Assembly (NCBI GenBank): GCA_963677245.1
Contig: OY781921.1
Span: 4,340,001 to 4,404,000, forward strand
Length of the DNA: 64,000 nucleotides
Direction of reading: 5' to 3'
DNA from: Saccharicrinis sp963677245
GTDB lineage: Bacteria > Bacteroidota > Bacteroidia > Bacteroidales > Marinilabiliaceae
Below the pieces are notes generated by a model that searched no databases, was not told where the DNA came from, and was given only the letters and a program-made list of their open reading frames with translations. Below, piece by piece: positions 9,098-18,963 of this stretch. Each line of letters begins with the position of its first letter. Within the stretch, counting starts at the first letter, position 1. Made by a program: the position numbers and the translations under genes.

Positions 9098-12000
9098 TTA
9101 CGAATTCCAAATACACTTTTTTAGGGTTTGCGAAACTTGCGCTATACTTTCTGTAATGTTTTCCATGCCTTCTATAACCTGTGCTGTTTGGTTGTTTCCT
9201 CCGGCTTTTAGTTTCTGGTTCTTTTGGAAAGTCATTTTAATTTCTTCCCATCGTTTTGTTTCTTCTTCTGATAGTTTTTGAACGATTTCTTTAAACTTAA
9301 GCATGTTGGCTTCTGCTCCCGAAGTCAGGGTTTGCGATTCTCCTTCGTAATGCGACATAATCAAGGTTTCCAGCTCAGCATCGTTCATGATGGTTACGAC
9401 TTTTTCCGTAATCTTATTCATATTACGATACGAACCTTGCAGTTTAAAAGCCGGTTCAGTTCTGTATTCCTCCGCTTGTGCAGCAGAAGCAATATATTGT
9501 TGATTTACTTTTGAAATCACATTTCGGATAATCATTAATTTTTGCAGGATATTCACATAATCATTGATTTGTCCATGCGTGTGACTGGCTTCAAATTCAA
9601 GTCCGTCTTTGCTTCCCGATTCAGCCAGTTTAAGCATGGGGTAAATGTCATTGTGACTTTTGCTAGCCAGCTGATTCAATACCTTATTGGAGGTTAAGGC
9701 GTTTTCGATGTAACTCATATTGAATATATCTGCTGTGTCTCCCAAAATATCACCCAGGTTATAAATATCCGCACGGTTAGCCAACATATCCGGAATCTGA
9801 AATTTATCACCGCTTTCGGTATAAGGATTACCAGCCATGACCACGCAAACTTTGCGTCCTCTGAAATCGTAGGTTTTACTCTTTCCTTTGTACACGCCTT
9901 CAATTTTACGCTGCGCATCACAAAGCGAAATGAATTTTTGCAGGAATTCAGGATTACAGTGCTGAATATCGTCCAGATAAATCATCACATTATCGCCCAT
10001 TTCAAAGGATAAATTCAATTTGTTTAGCTCTTCTCGAGCACTGGCATTACCAGCTTCAGCCGGATCGAGTGAAGTCACTTCATGACCAATAGCCGGGCCG
10101 TTAATCTTCATAAAGATGATACCCAAACGACTGGCAATGTATTCCATTAAGGTTGTTTTACCATATCCGGGAGGCGAAATCAACAGCAACATACCCATTA
10201 GGTCAGTACGTTTGCCTTCTCCGGCTGTACCTAATTGCTTGGCCAAATTATCACCCACTAATGGTAAGTACACTTTGTCAATCAGTTTATTTCGAACGAA
10301 AGACGAAAGTACTCTTGGCTTAAATTCCTGCAAGCGAAGGTCTTCTTCGAATTGTGCGACCAACTGTTTTTTGACATCGGTAAATGCCAGAAAACGTTCT
10401 GCCGTGTTTTTCTCATATTTCTTCAGTTTGGCAATAAACTGGTTGTAATCGAATAGGTATTTGCCTTCATTTAATACCGGATGCGTTCCCTGGAAATTAT
10501 CCAGTTCTTTGCGCAAAGTAGCACGAACAATATTTTTACTGTCGAAGCAATTAAGCATGAGTAGCACGGCCACTTCATCCAAATATTGTAGTTTGTTTTG
10601 TAGTTGTGCGGTATTGATAAAGGCACTGATCCATTTTTTTATCAATTTAAACTGCGCTATTGGATCACTATTTAATTCATCAACAGATTGCTGATACTGG
10701 TTGCTGGCCGATTTGTCTTTTATGAAACGATTAAAAGCTTCGTACAATTCAGAAGCTTCATAATCGATAACAAAGTTTTCATCCTGAACCACTTCATGGA
10801 AAAAATATTCGGCAGCTTCTTCTACGTGGATGGGATCAAACAACCCGGTCTCCTCAACAAAATTTCCGATCTGATGCTTAAGTCCATCAATAATATATTG
10901 GAACTCTTGTGCATCGGGGAAGACTTCCAGTAATGCACCAACTCCTTTTAATTGTTTATAATAGCTTTGTTTTATTTCCGGTGTGGCGTATTTATTCCAA
11001 AACCAAACAGCACAAGCCCGCGCCTGTGTTGAATACTTTAGCAAGCCCGCAGATTTTAATAACTCGACAAGTTCTTTCACTATAATCAGGGTATCCATAT
11101 CGTGCACGCCTTTTACATAACCTTCGTTAAAGCGTTGCCCCATGTAATCGCGAATGTAATTCAGGATATCATCCTCTTTTAGCGCAATTAAATTGCCGTT
11201 AAAATCCTGCTGACATTTTTCAAATACATGATAGGCTAAATATTCGGCGCGATATACTTCGTTATTTTCGGATGGAATACTTTGATCCCATAAATCCTTA
11301 AATGAATTAAACTCTGCGTTGGTAACTTTTTCGTAGAAATTGGTTCCCGTTAAATGAAAATACATTTCATGGTCTTTAAAAACCATGGTCAGTTCGCAAG
11401 GTTGTGTATTGACAGAAAAATGATGCTCGCCAAATTTGATGATGTTTGCTCCGTCGACAAATAACTCTGTTTTGTCTTTTAGCTGACGAATAGCTTCTTC
11501 CTTAATGGTTTTAAGTTGACTTTGAATGGCATCTGCTTTTACAGAATCATCCAATGCGATCAACTCATCTACTATATTCCGAAGCTTCTCGATCATGAGA
11601 TCTGAAGCATAGTAACCATTGATCTCGCTGACTTCAGAAAATTTAGAAACCCGGTTTTGTATCGCTTTTAAAATACGATCCGAGGATTGAAAAAGTGTAT
11701 TTGCCCTCTTGTTGCGGGCTTCAACCAGACTTATTTTCTTAGACTCAAACGAGTTGTATATCTCATCGCGTTTGGTAGCAATTTTTTCGATAAACTCATC
11801 AAACTCCGAAAACTTACCTTCCAGTTCTTCAATCTGAACCATCAGTTTGGTCTGATATTCCACGCATTTTTCAGGTGAATCAGAAAGTTCCAGGTAGTTA
11901 GTTAAACCCTGGCTGATAAGTTTGATTTGCGCATTAAATTCTGCCGTTCCTTCCAGACTTAATAACTCTTTTCGCTTGCGTTTTAAGGCTGCATTTACCT

Positions 12001-14014
12001 GGTTAAAGCTGGAATAAATGGTTGATATGTTATCTATGATTCGTGTAGTCTCTGTGGCATCTTCAATCTTTAAGTTGCTGACAATTTCAATCAGCATTTC
12101 CAGTTCACCGGAGGTTTGATTTAAATCTTCCTCAATATCATTGGCTTTCACTACCTTTTTAACCTCGTTGATGGTTGTTTTTAATTCATCCACCTTTTGG
12201 CTATATGGTTCAAGCGCTTCCGGTTTCAATAAAAACTGAACACAGTCATTAGAGATATCCTGATTAAATACTTCCAGGTTTTCTTCCTCCTGCTGAATGG
12301 CTTCCAGATCAACATAGCGTAGCTCTTTTAGCGAAATAGTTTCACCCCTGATGGTGCGCAGTTCTGCTAATACATCGACATACTGGTTTATGGAACTAAA
12401 AGAAGTAGCTTTTATTTTTTTAGTGAGTTCTTCCACCAAAGCCATTACACGACTTACTTCCTGCGCTGAGTTTTTCTTTATGCTGACAACCTTTTCATAT
12501 TCATCAATGGCATTTCCCGCTGTATCTTTAATTTGAGTAAGCGGCTCCTGAAGATTATAGGTTTCCGGGTTGCTTATCCAGTAGTAGGCATCAAGTATAT
12601 CACCTGCTGTTTTCTGAATATCAAAATACAAGTTGGCATAACTATCTTCTTTTTGAATTAGTTTAAGTACCTCGTTACATTCCGACATTCCTCTAACAAT
12701 GTCTTTGTTTCCTATTTTGTATAATATGGAGGTTTGATTGGCCTCTATTTCTGAGTGGAAGTTATCATCCAGGTAAGGTGTTTTCCATATTTGAAGGACA
12801 TGATGTTTTTTGGGTGCACCATCGGTTTTAAAATAGCACATTTCGCCATTCTCAAACAAAGAGTAACCATTACAGATAATAGGTGTTTCTACTTGTTGCG
12901 CAATTAAGTTATAAGAAAGCAACACATACTCTCCACTGTTTTGATTATAGAAAATATAAAGATAATCTTCTCCGTTAGGGGAGGGGATACGACGTAAATA
13001 GAGCATTTCGGAGAGCTCATTGTCGAAAATTTTCATCTCCCCGGTTTGCAAATAATAACCATTGGCAAAGATAATACCGTGGCTGTCGGGTAGTAGCACG
13101 CATGAATCTTCTAAAGAATCAATTCTTACGGCCTCTTGTATTTTTTTATTATAAACAATGTATCTAAACTGTTCTTCCTGGTAAGGTTTTATTTTTAAAA
13201 CAATCAGATTGTCGATAATAGAATAATAAAACTCCGCATCGTCCAGCGTTTGTGTTTTATGATCTACTTCTTCTGCATAAATTCCCAGACCAGAATCGGT
13301 ATTGTTTTCAATTTTAATGGTTAGGTCACCTTCTGTGGTTTCCACAAATATCTGATCTTCGATAGAAATATGAGGGAATTGTCCCTTCACATGCATATCG
13401 CGGGTTGTTTTTGTCCATTTAAACTCGTGTTGGTCTGGAAAAACAAATTCGTGGTCGCTTCGGTTATCCACATACTCGATGTGATCGCCTTTAACCAAAA
13501 ACTTAAAGGTTTTGATATCGAATTTGCCCTTGCCGGTTTTAAATACCAGGAAAAGAGAAGTCCCAATTCTACCAAACTTTACAAATTGGGTGTCCTTATA
13601 ATAACGATAAAGGTTTTTAAAGTCTTTTATAAACTCATCAGAAATGAGCATGTCGAGTGATTCCTGCGTAAAGTTGTGTTCATCGGCATTATAACAATAC
13701 ACACTGAATACATCAGAAATATCCACCTCTTTTTTTAAACCGATTAAAACATTATAACCAAAAATAAAGGCATTTCCAATGGCCACCATATCTGATGGAA
13801 TGCAATTATTCTCCGTTGAAATTCTTTCGCTGCCAATTAGGGACGTTTCAATATTTCCAAAAACCTGTTTCCGCTCTTCATTTAATTGATCTAAACGTTT
13901 GCTTAGTTCCTTGCCATGTTGCGAAAGCCGGTTCTGGATAATTTCGTAGGTACCCTGTTCTAATTGCGGTTCTGTTGCTGTGTTTTCAGTTTCGTTAGGA
14001 GGTGTGGTAGCCAT
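9098..14014 (-). CDS. Very large DUF3686-type AAA+ ATPase (annotated in databases as DNA repair ATPase)
   Basis: 1638 residues from ATG 14014; an upstream ATG (14053) adds 13 residues without better initiation signals. The N-terminal ~450 residues alternate short strands in propeller style, matching DUF3686. The middle (about 480-850) is heavily helical and coiled-coil. A helical region leads to a C-terminal AAA+ module: Walker A GYGKTT near 1280, Walker B MIYLDDIQH near 1345, and a sensor-like AGNP near 1390. No membrane segment or DNA-binding domain is visible, so the name 'DNA repair' is not supported by sequence. The flotillin and NfeD-like genes lie directly upstream and a TerB-like gene downstream; related ATPases are known from flotillin/PspA-type membrane-stress neighbourhoods. 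Likely a membrane-recruited remodelling ATPase (inference). Confidence 0.85.
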   Translation of the reverse strand: MATTPPNETENTATEPQLEQGTYEIIQNRLSQHGKELSKRLDQLNEERKQVFGNIETSLIGSERISTENNCIPSDMVAIGNAFIFGYNVLIGLKKEVDISDVFSVYCYNADEHNFTQESLDMLISDEFIKDFKNLYRYYKDTQFVKFGRIGTSLFLVFKTGKGKFDIKTFKFLVKGDHIEYVDNRSDHEFVFPDQHEFKWTKTTRDMHVKGQFPHISIEDQIFVETTEGDLTIKIENNTDSGLGIYAEEVDHKTQTLDDAEFYYSIIDNLIVLKIKPYQEEQFRYIVYNKKIQEAVRIDSLEDSCVLLPDSHGIIFANGYYLQTGEMKIFDNELSEMLYLRRIPSPNGEDYLYIFYNQNSGEYVLLSYNLIAQQVETPIICNGYSLFENGEMCYFKTDGAPKKHHVLQIWKTPYLDDNFHSEIEANQTSILYKIGNKDIVRGMSECNEVLKLIQKEDSYANLYFDIQKTAGDILDAYYWISNPETYNLQEPLTQIKDTAGNAIDEYEKVVSIKKNSAQEVSRVMALVEELTKKIKATSFSSINQYVDVLAELRTIRGETISLKELRYVDLEAIQQEEENLEVFNQDISNDCVQFLLKPEALEPYSQKVDELKTTINEVKKVVKANDIEEDLNQTSGELEMLIEIVSNLKIEDATETTRIIDNISTIYSSFNQVNAALKRKRKELLSLEGTAEFNAQIKLISQGLTNYLELSDSPEKCVEYQTKLMVQIEELEGKFSEFDEFIEKIATKRDEIYNSFESKKISLVEARNKRANTLFQSSDRILKAIQNRVSKFSEVSEINGYYASDLMIEKLRNIVDELIALDDSVKADAIQSQLKTIKEEAIRQLKDKTELFVDGANIIKFGEHHFSVNTQPCELTMVFKDHEMYFHLTGTNFYEKVTNAEFNSFKDLWDQSIPSENNEVYRAEYLAYHVFEKCQQDFNGNLIALKEDDILNYIRDYMGQRFNEGYVKGVHDMDTLIIVKELVELLKSAGLLKYSTQARACAVWFWNKYATPEIKQSYYKQLKGVGALLEVFPDAQEFQYIIDGLKHQIGNFVEETGLFDPIHVEEAAEYFFHEVVQDENFVIDYEASELYEAFNRFIKDKSASNQYQQSVDELNSDPIAQFKLIKKWISAFINTAQLQNKLQYLDEVAVLLMLNCFDSKNIVRATLRKELDNFQGTHPVLNEGKYLFDYNQFIAKLKKYEKNTAERFLAFTDVKKQLVAQFEEDLRLQEFKPRVLSSFVRNKLIDKVYLPLVGDNLAKQLGTAGEGKRTDLMGMLLLISPPGYGKTTLMEYIASRLGIIFMKINGPAIGHEVTSLDPAEAGNASAREELNKLNLSFEMGDNVMIYLDDIQHCNPEFLQKFISLCDAQRKIEGVYKGKSKTYDFRGRKVCVVMAGNPYTESGDKFQIPDMLANRADIYNLGDILGDTADIFNMSYIENALTSNKVLNQLASKSHNDIYPMLKLAESGSKDGLEFEASHTHGQINDYVNILQKLMIIRNVISKVNQQYIASAAQAEEYRTEPAFKLQGSYRNMNKITEKVVTIMNDAELETLIMSHYEGESQTLTSGAEANMLKFKEIVQKLSEEETKRWEEIKMTFQKNQKLKAGGNNQTAQVIEGMENITESIAQVSQTLKKCIWNS

Positions 14015-14137
14015 AGTATTTTGAATTATGGAAAAGAGATATGAAAATATCATCAGAAGATATGAGTCTACATCTTAAATGATTATTCTGCCTATCTCCG
14101 GCAATTATTTAACTGAATGGATTGAGAATATAATATT

Positions 14138-14182
14138 CCAAAGCACAAGTTTTTATGGATTAAATAAGGACTTGTGCTTTGG
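14138..14182 (-). terminator. Perfect 13-bp-stem hairpin between flotillin and ATPase genes
   Basis: Arms CCAAAGCACAAGT (14138-14150) and ACTTGTGCTTTGG (14170-14182) match perfectly with a 19-base loop. It starts 17 bases beyond the flotillin stop. On the minus strand it is followed by AATATTATATT, not by a clean U run, so it may be an attenuator or mRNA stabiliser rather than a full terminator. Confidence 0.6.
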
Positions 14183-14198
14183 AGATGTTTTATTAAGT

Positions 14199-16307
14199 TT
14201 AAAAAGGATCTATGCCTATTTCACTTGCTGATTTATTTGAAACGCCTAAACCTTTGGCAATATCTAATAGGTTAAAAATGGATGATTTGTCTCCTTCATT
14301 AGCAGCCAGATTACCAATTTTAAATAAAAGATTAGATAGTGTCAGGTTTTTCATGTCTTCTGTGCTTACACCAAACTGATCGATAAATTTGCGAACATTG
14401 TGCTTAAACGACTGACCATCTTCGCTAGAGAAGAAAGTGTCTTTTACTTGCTTTAATACATCGCTGTTATCCACCATACGGTCTACACTTTTACCATTGG
14501 AGATGGCATTCATAATCTGATTGAAGAACATGGTTTCGCCACCCACTATATCAATGTTAGCAGCCTTAAGTGCTTCGCTTAGTACTTTAGCCTGTGCAGA
14601 GGCAATATCCTTTTGAATATTGATTTTGGCCAACTGAATATCTTTGTCCTTGTTCAGGCGTAGTTTAAACTCTTCATGCTCTTTTCCAACGCCATCCATC
14701 TTTTTCATGGCAGCTGCCTTTTCTTCTATACCTTTCGCTTCAACTGTAAACTTCTCGCTGTTTACACGGTTTTGAGCCATTCCTTCTTTTTCAGCCGCTT
14801 GTGCTTTTGCTTCAGTTACGCTGGCTTCCGACAAGCCTTTTTCTTTAATCGCTTCTGCTTCAGCTTTCGATTTTTCCAGAATTATTCTGGCCTCAGCTGT
14901 ACCTTCTTTCTCTTTGGCTTCGGCTTTAGCCTCAATTACCTGCGCTTCAGAAATACCTAAGGCAGCTGCTTCGGCCGCTTTAGCTTCAGCTAATATTTTA
15001 GTGGCATTGGCTTCTTTGTCGGCTGCCTCCTGAGCTGCTTTGGCTTCTAAAATACGTTGCTCAGTTTTATATTCTGCCGCTTTGCGGTTCGCTTCGGCGC
15101 TTTTAATTTCAGTAACTAAGTTTGTTTCCGCTTCTTTTTCAGCCTCCTTGATAGCAACTAATTTTTGTCTGTCTGCTTCGGCTTGTGCTTGTGTATCTTT
15201 AATTTTTTCTTCTTCAACCACAACTGATTTCTGAACCTCGATACGCTCACGGATTACTTCCTGCATTTTCTTTTGCTCCGCTTCCATCAACTTATCTTTC
15301 TCAATACGAGCCATCGATACAATTTTCTCACGCTCGTTTTCTTCCAGTTGCTGATCTTTTAATACGCCTTCGTTTTCAATGGCTTCTGTACGCTCTTTGT
15401 TTTTGCGCGCCACAATTACCTGGCGTTCTTTATTTTCTTCTGCTACCTGAATTTCTTCTTCGGTAGCCAGACGTGCATTTTCGCTAATTAATTTTTGTTC
15501 TTGTTCAACTTTGGAAATTTCGGCTCCTTCACGGGCTTTTATATTGGCAATTTCTCTTTTCTGCTTCTCTTCCGTTTCGGCCAATTGCTTTTCAAGTTGC
15601 AACACAGTCTCCTTGGCTTCTACATCTTGCTTGGTTACGGTTTTTTCTTTGTCTCTGCGAATTTGGTTCGCCATTATTTGCTGCTCCGAAGTTATTTTGG
15701 TAATCTTTTTAATACCTTCTACATCCAAAATATTATCCGGCGAAAGCACTTCAATAGAGGTTTGCTCCAAAAAGTCAATGGCACAATCATCCAACACATA
15801 TCCGTTTAAATCGGTACCAATTGTTCTTAGAATTTCCAGTTTAAACTTTTCGCGAGAGTTATATAATTCTACAAAGTCGAATTGTTTACCTACTGTTTTT
15901 AAAGCTTCAGAAAACTTGGCGTCAAATAAATCGACCAATGATTCTTTATCCGAAGCTCTTTTACAACCAATGGATTGTGCCACCTGAATCACATCTTCCG
16001 AAGTTTTGTTTACACGAACAAAGAAGTTGACTTTGATGTCGGCTCTCAGGTTATCTTTACAGATCAAACCTTCTTTACCCATACGGGAAATGGTTACTGT
16101 TTTTAAGGTGATGTCCATAATCTCCATGTGGTGTAAAACTGGGATAACGAACATTCCACTGAACGAAACTTTTGCGCCTCCTGATCCGGTGCGTACTAAA
16201 GCTTGTCCCTGGGTGGCCTTACGCCAGGTTTTAATAATTAGTACAATAAAACCAAAAGCTATTATTCCAATAACAATCAGTACAATTTGAGGAATTCCTG
16301 CTAACAT
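14199..16307 (-). CDS. Flotillin family (YqiK-like) SPFH/band-7 protein
   Basis: 702 residues. One N-terminal transmembrane helix (about 4-25, IVLIVIGIIAFGFIVLII) is followed by an SPFH/band-7 domain (about 30-215), then a very long Glu/Lys/Ala-rich coiled coil (about 215-560) with imperfect repeats (AEAKAAEAAA, EAKAQAAEKEG) typical of flotillins, and a globular C-terminus. Flotillins oligomerise into membrane rafts or cages and recruit partners. The gene starts 6 bases after the NfeD-like gene, the classic flotillin partner, and precedes the DUF3686 ATPase. The length resembles YqiK-type rather than short FloA proteins. Confidence 0.93.
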   Translation of the reverse strand: MLAGIPQIVLIVIGIIAFGFIVLIIKTWRKATQGQALVRTGSGGAKVSFSGMFVIPVLHHMEIMDITLKTVTISRMGKEGLICKDNLRADIKVNFFVRVNKTSEDVIQVAQSIGCKRASDKESLVDLFDAKFSEALKTVGKQFDFVELYNSREKFKLEILRTIGTDLNGYVLDDCAIDFLEQTSIEVLSPDNILDVEGIKKITKITSEQQIMANQIRRDKEKTVTKQDVEAKETVLQLEKQLAETEEKQKREIANIKAREGAEISKVEQEQKLISENARLATEEEIQVAEENKERQVIVARKNKERTEAIENEGVLKDQQLEENEREKIVSMARIEKDKLMEAEQKKMQEVIRERIEVQKSVVVEEEKIKDTQAQAEADRQKLVAIKEAEKEAETNLVTEIKSAEANRKAAEYKTEQRILEAKAAQEAADKEANATKILAEAKAAEAAALGISEAQVIEAKAEAKEKEGTAEARIILEKSKAEAEAIKEKGLSEASVTEAKAQAAEKEGMAQNRVNSEKFTVEAKGIEEKAAAMKKMDGVGKEHEEFKLRLNKDKDIQLAKINIQKDIASAQAKVLSEALKAANIDIVGGETMFFNQIMNAISNGKSVDRMVDNSDVLKQVKDTFFSSEDGQSFKHNVRKFIDQFGVSTEDMKNLTLSNLLFKIGNLAANEGDKSSIFNLLDIAKGLGVSNKSASEIGIDPF

Positions 16308-16313
16308 GTTTTT

Positions 16314-16976
16314 CTAGTTTTTATATGGTTCAATTAAATAAATCTTTTTGTCGGAGTTATAGTCAATGACAAGGCAAGTTTCGCCTTTGCTTAACGTATA
16401 TTGTTCTTCTGTAGACATTACATTGATGATAAAGGAAGAGCCATCTATTTTAATTTCGGCTTGTCCCATTTTATTGTAAGTAGCACTTAGCGTTACAGTA
16501 CACACTTTACCTGTTAATCGTTGGTTGCTTTCAATATCGCTTTCTGCTTTGGCAAATAGTTTTACAAATGGAGTCGTTAAAAACTTAGTTACAAAAGCAC
16601 TGATCAGTATATTAGGTATCAGGTAAACTAAAGAAAGCAATGCTAAATCATTATTTAAATAATAATTCATGAGTAAGGAGATTATCCACATCGATAAGGC
16701 CATAAAACTCATAATAAGCATAAATGGCACCTTACCTAGGTTAAAAAAGGTAAGTGCAGAGTTTACCCACAAAACAGAATCGCTTACACTCACCTCTGCA
16801 TTGGCATCTACGTCCACGTCGGTATCTATATCTACATCCGCATCCGTATCAATGTCGAAAGAATCCACATTAAAAATGCCAATGATAACAGTAATCCAAT
16901 AAAGTAGTACAAGTATAAGCAGACCGGTAGGAATAATATTGACTATAGAAAAAGAAGCCTCTATCGTTTCTCGCAT
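16314..16976 (-). CDS. NfeD/YqiJ-like membrane protein with OB-fold C-terminus
   Basis: 220 residues: an N-terminal helix (about 14-36), an Asp-rich linker, two or three further helices (about 70-140) and a soluble C-terminal OB-like domain (about 150-215, RLTGKVCTVTL, FIINVMS, CLVIDY). This is the layout of YqiJ/NfeD-like partners of flotillins, which cap or anchor flotillin assemblies. The linker between helix 1 and 2 is an alternating Asp/Val/Thr tract (residues about 40-62), coding for about a dozen acidic residues and looking like an expanded repeat or metal-binding tract. It is the first gene of the cassette, 6 bases ahead of the flotillin. Confidence 0.82.
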   Translation of the reverse strand: MRETIEASFSIVNIIPTGLLILVLLYWITVIIGIFNVDSFDIDTDADVDIDTDVDVDANAEVSVSDSVLWVNSALTFFNLGKVPFMLIMSFMALSMWIISLLMNYYLNNDLALLSLVYLIPNILISAFVTKFLTTPFVKLFAKAESDIESNQRLTGKVCTVTLSATYNKMGQAEIKIDGSSFIINVMSTEEQYTLSKGETCLVIDYNSDKKIYLIEPYKN

Positions 16977-17558
16977 AATAGGGTTAAGTTAGTTGTTTAT
17001 TCAGTTCCAGGTTTTCTGCCCCAACAGCAGATCAAAAATCAAGACGGACGAATATAGAAAAAAAAATCAAAAACAGGGCGTTATTGAAAATTTAAATCAA
17101 TGGTTAAAATCGTTTTTACTTAATACAACAGGGACACAAAGGAGTTGAGGATTTCATTAGCTATGATGTTTATCTTAAAGCCTTATGAAATAAATTATGA
17201 TGGCATTTTACACCAATACATATAAGATCAATTGTCATGATAAGCTATCATTATAGATAAAATACTATTCGAAAAAATATTATGCGATATGATTACGCGT
17301 GGCCTCTTCTTTAAATGGCTTCCGTTTTAACTAAAACGTTAGTAAGACCGGGAAGTTGAGAACTTGTTCGAAAATCACCCGGCCGCACTTATGTTTTAGC
17401 AAAAAAAAGAAAGGTATTTAAAAAGTAGCCTTGATTTTCTTTGCTCACTTTCTTTTATCAAGAAAAGAAAAGTGAGTCGGGTTTGGGTGAAACGCCAATT
17501 TTTTTCTGGAATAGTATGTTTTTTCTATTATTTAAATCTATCTACTAGTAAAAGCATA
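16977..17558. other. Gene-free stretch upstream of NfeD-like gene
   Basis: About 580 AT-rich bases holding the 5' region of the flotillin operon and, at its far end, one copy of a dispersed repeat (17427-17497). A short perfect palindrome (CGTTTTA/TAAAACG) is present around 17326-17342. No credible gene or RNA recognised. Confidence 0.5.
17427..17497 (+). repeat. Dispersed repeat, copy A (inverted relative to copy B)
   Basis: About 70 bases starting AGCCTTGAT, with a central imperfect hairpin (CTTTCTTTTATCAAG / AAAAGAAAAG) and ending AGTCGGGTTTGGGTGAAACGCCA-like. The reverse complement of 18964-19033 has the same ends (AGCCTTGAT...AGTCGGGTCTGGG...CGCCA) and the same length. It lies 62 bases from the esterase stop codon. 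Confidence 0.75.
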
Positions 17559-18878
17559 TTACAATCCACAATGCTTAAGCAAAAACTGCATGGCTTTGTC
17601 GTTACTTTCGTTAAAACGCCAGTGTCCGGAAATAGGCGTGACCACTATTTCCTTAGGAGCCTCAATTACATTTACTGCAGCATAAACGGAAGTAGGAGGA
17701 CAAATATGATCGTTATATCCAAAGGAATAAAAACCCGGAACCTGGATGTTTTTGGCAAAATTAACCACATCATAATAGCGCATGGTCTCTATTTTTTCAG
17801 GCGTGTTGTTTATTTTCTGGTATTTAGGGGCAAACATATGCGGCCATCCGCCAACTCGTCCGTTTAAATAGGCGCTTACATCGCACAAAGCCGGATAAAA
17901 TGCAGCTATGGCTGTTACGCGCTGATCTATACCTGCTGTTACCATGGTTAAGGCACCTCCCTGACTTCCTCCGGTGACTACAACATTTTTACCATCAAAC
18001 TCGGGTAAAGCACATAAAAAATCAATACTGCGAACGCATGCCAGATAAACACTTTTGTAGTAATAATTCTCTTTATCATCTAAATTAATAAACCAATACT
18101 CATTGAAAGCATTTTTAATGTTGTTGTAATCGCTTTTAGACAGTTCCGGAGAAATACCGTGAATTTCGATGCTTAAACTAATAAATCCGGCTTCAGCATA
18201 TTTGGTATAAGGCTCAATTTTCTTAATTCCGGCTCCCGGAGGTGTAAATAGCACCGGGTATATACCTTCCTTTTTTGGTTTGCATAAATACCCATATATG
18301 CGTTTACCTTTTTTATAATTCTGAAAGCTGACCAGATAAACATTGACTGATCCCGTAGAATATTCAGGCATATACATAAGTTTTGCATCCATAGGCAGCT
18401 CCTTGTTTTTAGCTATGGCCTCACTCCAAAATTCATTAAAATCATCAGGAAGCGTTACGGTAGGCTCAATCTGCTCCGGGGCATAAGCCAGCTTTACTTC
18501 GTTTTTATAGGTATAGCCATTTACGGTGGTAGAAACTTTTAATTGTAAAAAACCGGGCTTTATTAAACTACCGAGATTCAGTTTTCCTTTGCCATTCTTT
18601 AATTGCAGACTTCCTTTTTCGTATAAGCCCACTATTTCGCGTCCATACTGGTATTCAATCTCTACATTGGGAACAGCAATGTTATATTGTAAAACCTGAA
18701 TATCAACTGATGCTTTTTCGTTTAAATCATATTTCCAATCAGCTTTGTTTGGGCTGATTAAAATATCAACCTGCTTAAGCGGAGGCTTGGAATACTGTGC
18801 CTGTGTTGTATTTACGATTAAGAATAAGTTAATTGATATTAGGGAAATGTAGATTAGCTTTTTTAATATACGATTCAT
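17559..18878 (-). CDS. Secreted acetylxylan esterase / cephalosporin-C deacetylase-like (AXE1) hydrolase
   Basis: 439 residues with a signal peptide (about 1-27, ILKKLIYISLISINLFLIVNTTQAQ). An N-terminal beta-sandwich-like domain (about 30-140) precedes an alpha/beta hydrolase of the AXE1 type: oxyanion region FTPPGAG, nucleophile elbow GGSQGG with Ser near 303, catalytic Asp in FGYNDHICPP and His in SGHW near the C-terminus, all present. AXE1 enzymes deacetylate xylan, oligosaccharides or related esters in the periplasm or outside the cell. No xylanase or SusCD genes are nearby, so the substrate is open. The gene stands alone and is bracketed by two inverted copies of a dispersed repeat. Confidence 0.87.
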   Translation of the reverse strand: MNRILKKLIYISLISINLFLIVNTTQAQYSKPPLKQVDILISPNKADWKYDLNEKASVDIQVLQYNIAVPNVEIEYQYGREIVGLYEKGSLQLKNGKGKLNLGSLIKPGFLQLKVSTTVNGYTYKNEVKLAYAPEQIEPTVTLPDDFNEFWSEAIAKNKELPMDAKLMYMPEYSTGSVNVYLVSFQNYKKGKRIYGYLCKPKKEGIYPVLFTPPGAGIKKIEPYTKYAEAGFISLSIEIHGISPELSKSDYNNIKNAFNEYWFINLDDKENYYYKSVYLACVRSIDFLCALPEFDGKNVVVTGGSQGGALTMVTAGIDQRVTAIAAFYPALCDVSAYLNGRVGGWPHMFAPKYQKINNTPEKIETMRYYDVVNFAKNIQVPGFYSFGYNDHICPPTSVYAAVNVIEAPKEIVVTPISGHWRFNESNDKAMQFLLKHCGL

Positions 18879-18963
18879 AGTAAGCTGGTGTTAATTTTAA
18901 AAGAAACACAAATTTAATGAATCTTTACATTAACTAAGAGTTATTCTTAATGTTTTGATCGAC

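Noticed and set aside
9098..14014. Role in DNA repair for the large ATPase
   Set aside because: The common database label is not supported by any visible nuclease, helicase or DNA-binding motif; gene context points to membranes.
15511..15987. 158-codon open frame antisense to the flotillin gene
   Set aside because: Mirrors the Glu/Lys-rich SPFH and coiled-coil coding strand; low-complexity product with no start signal.
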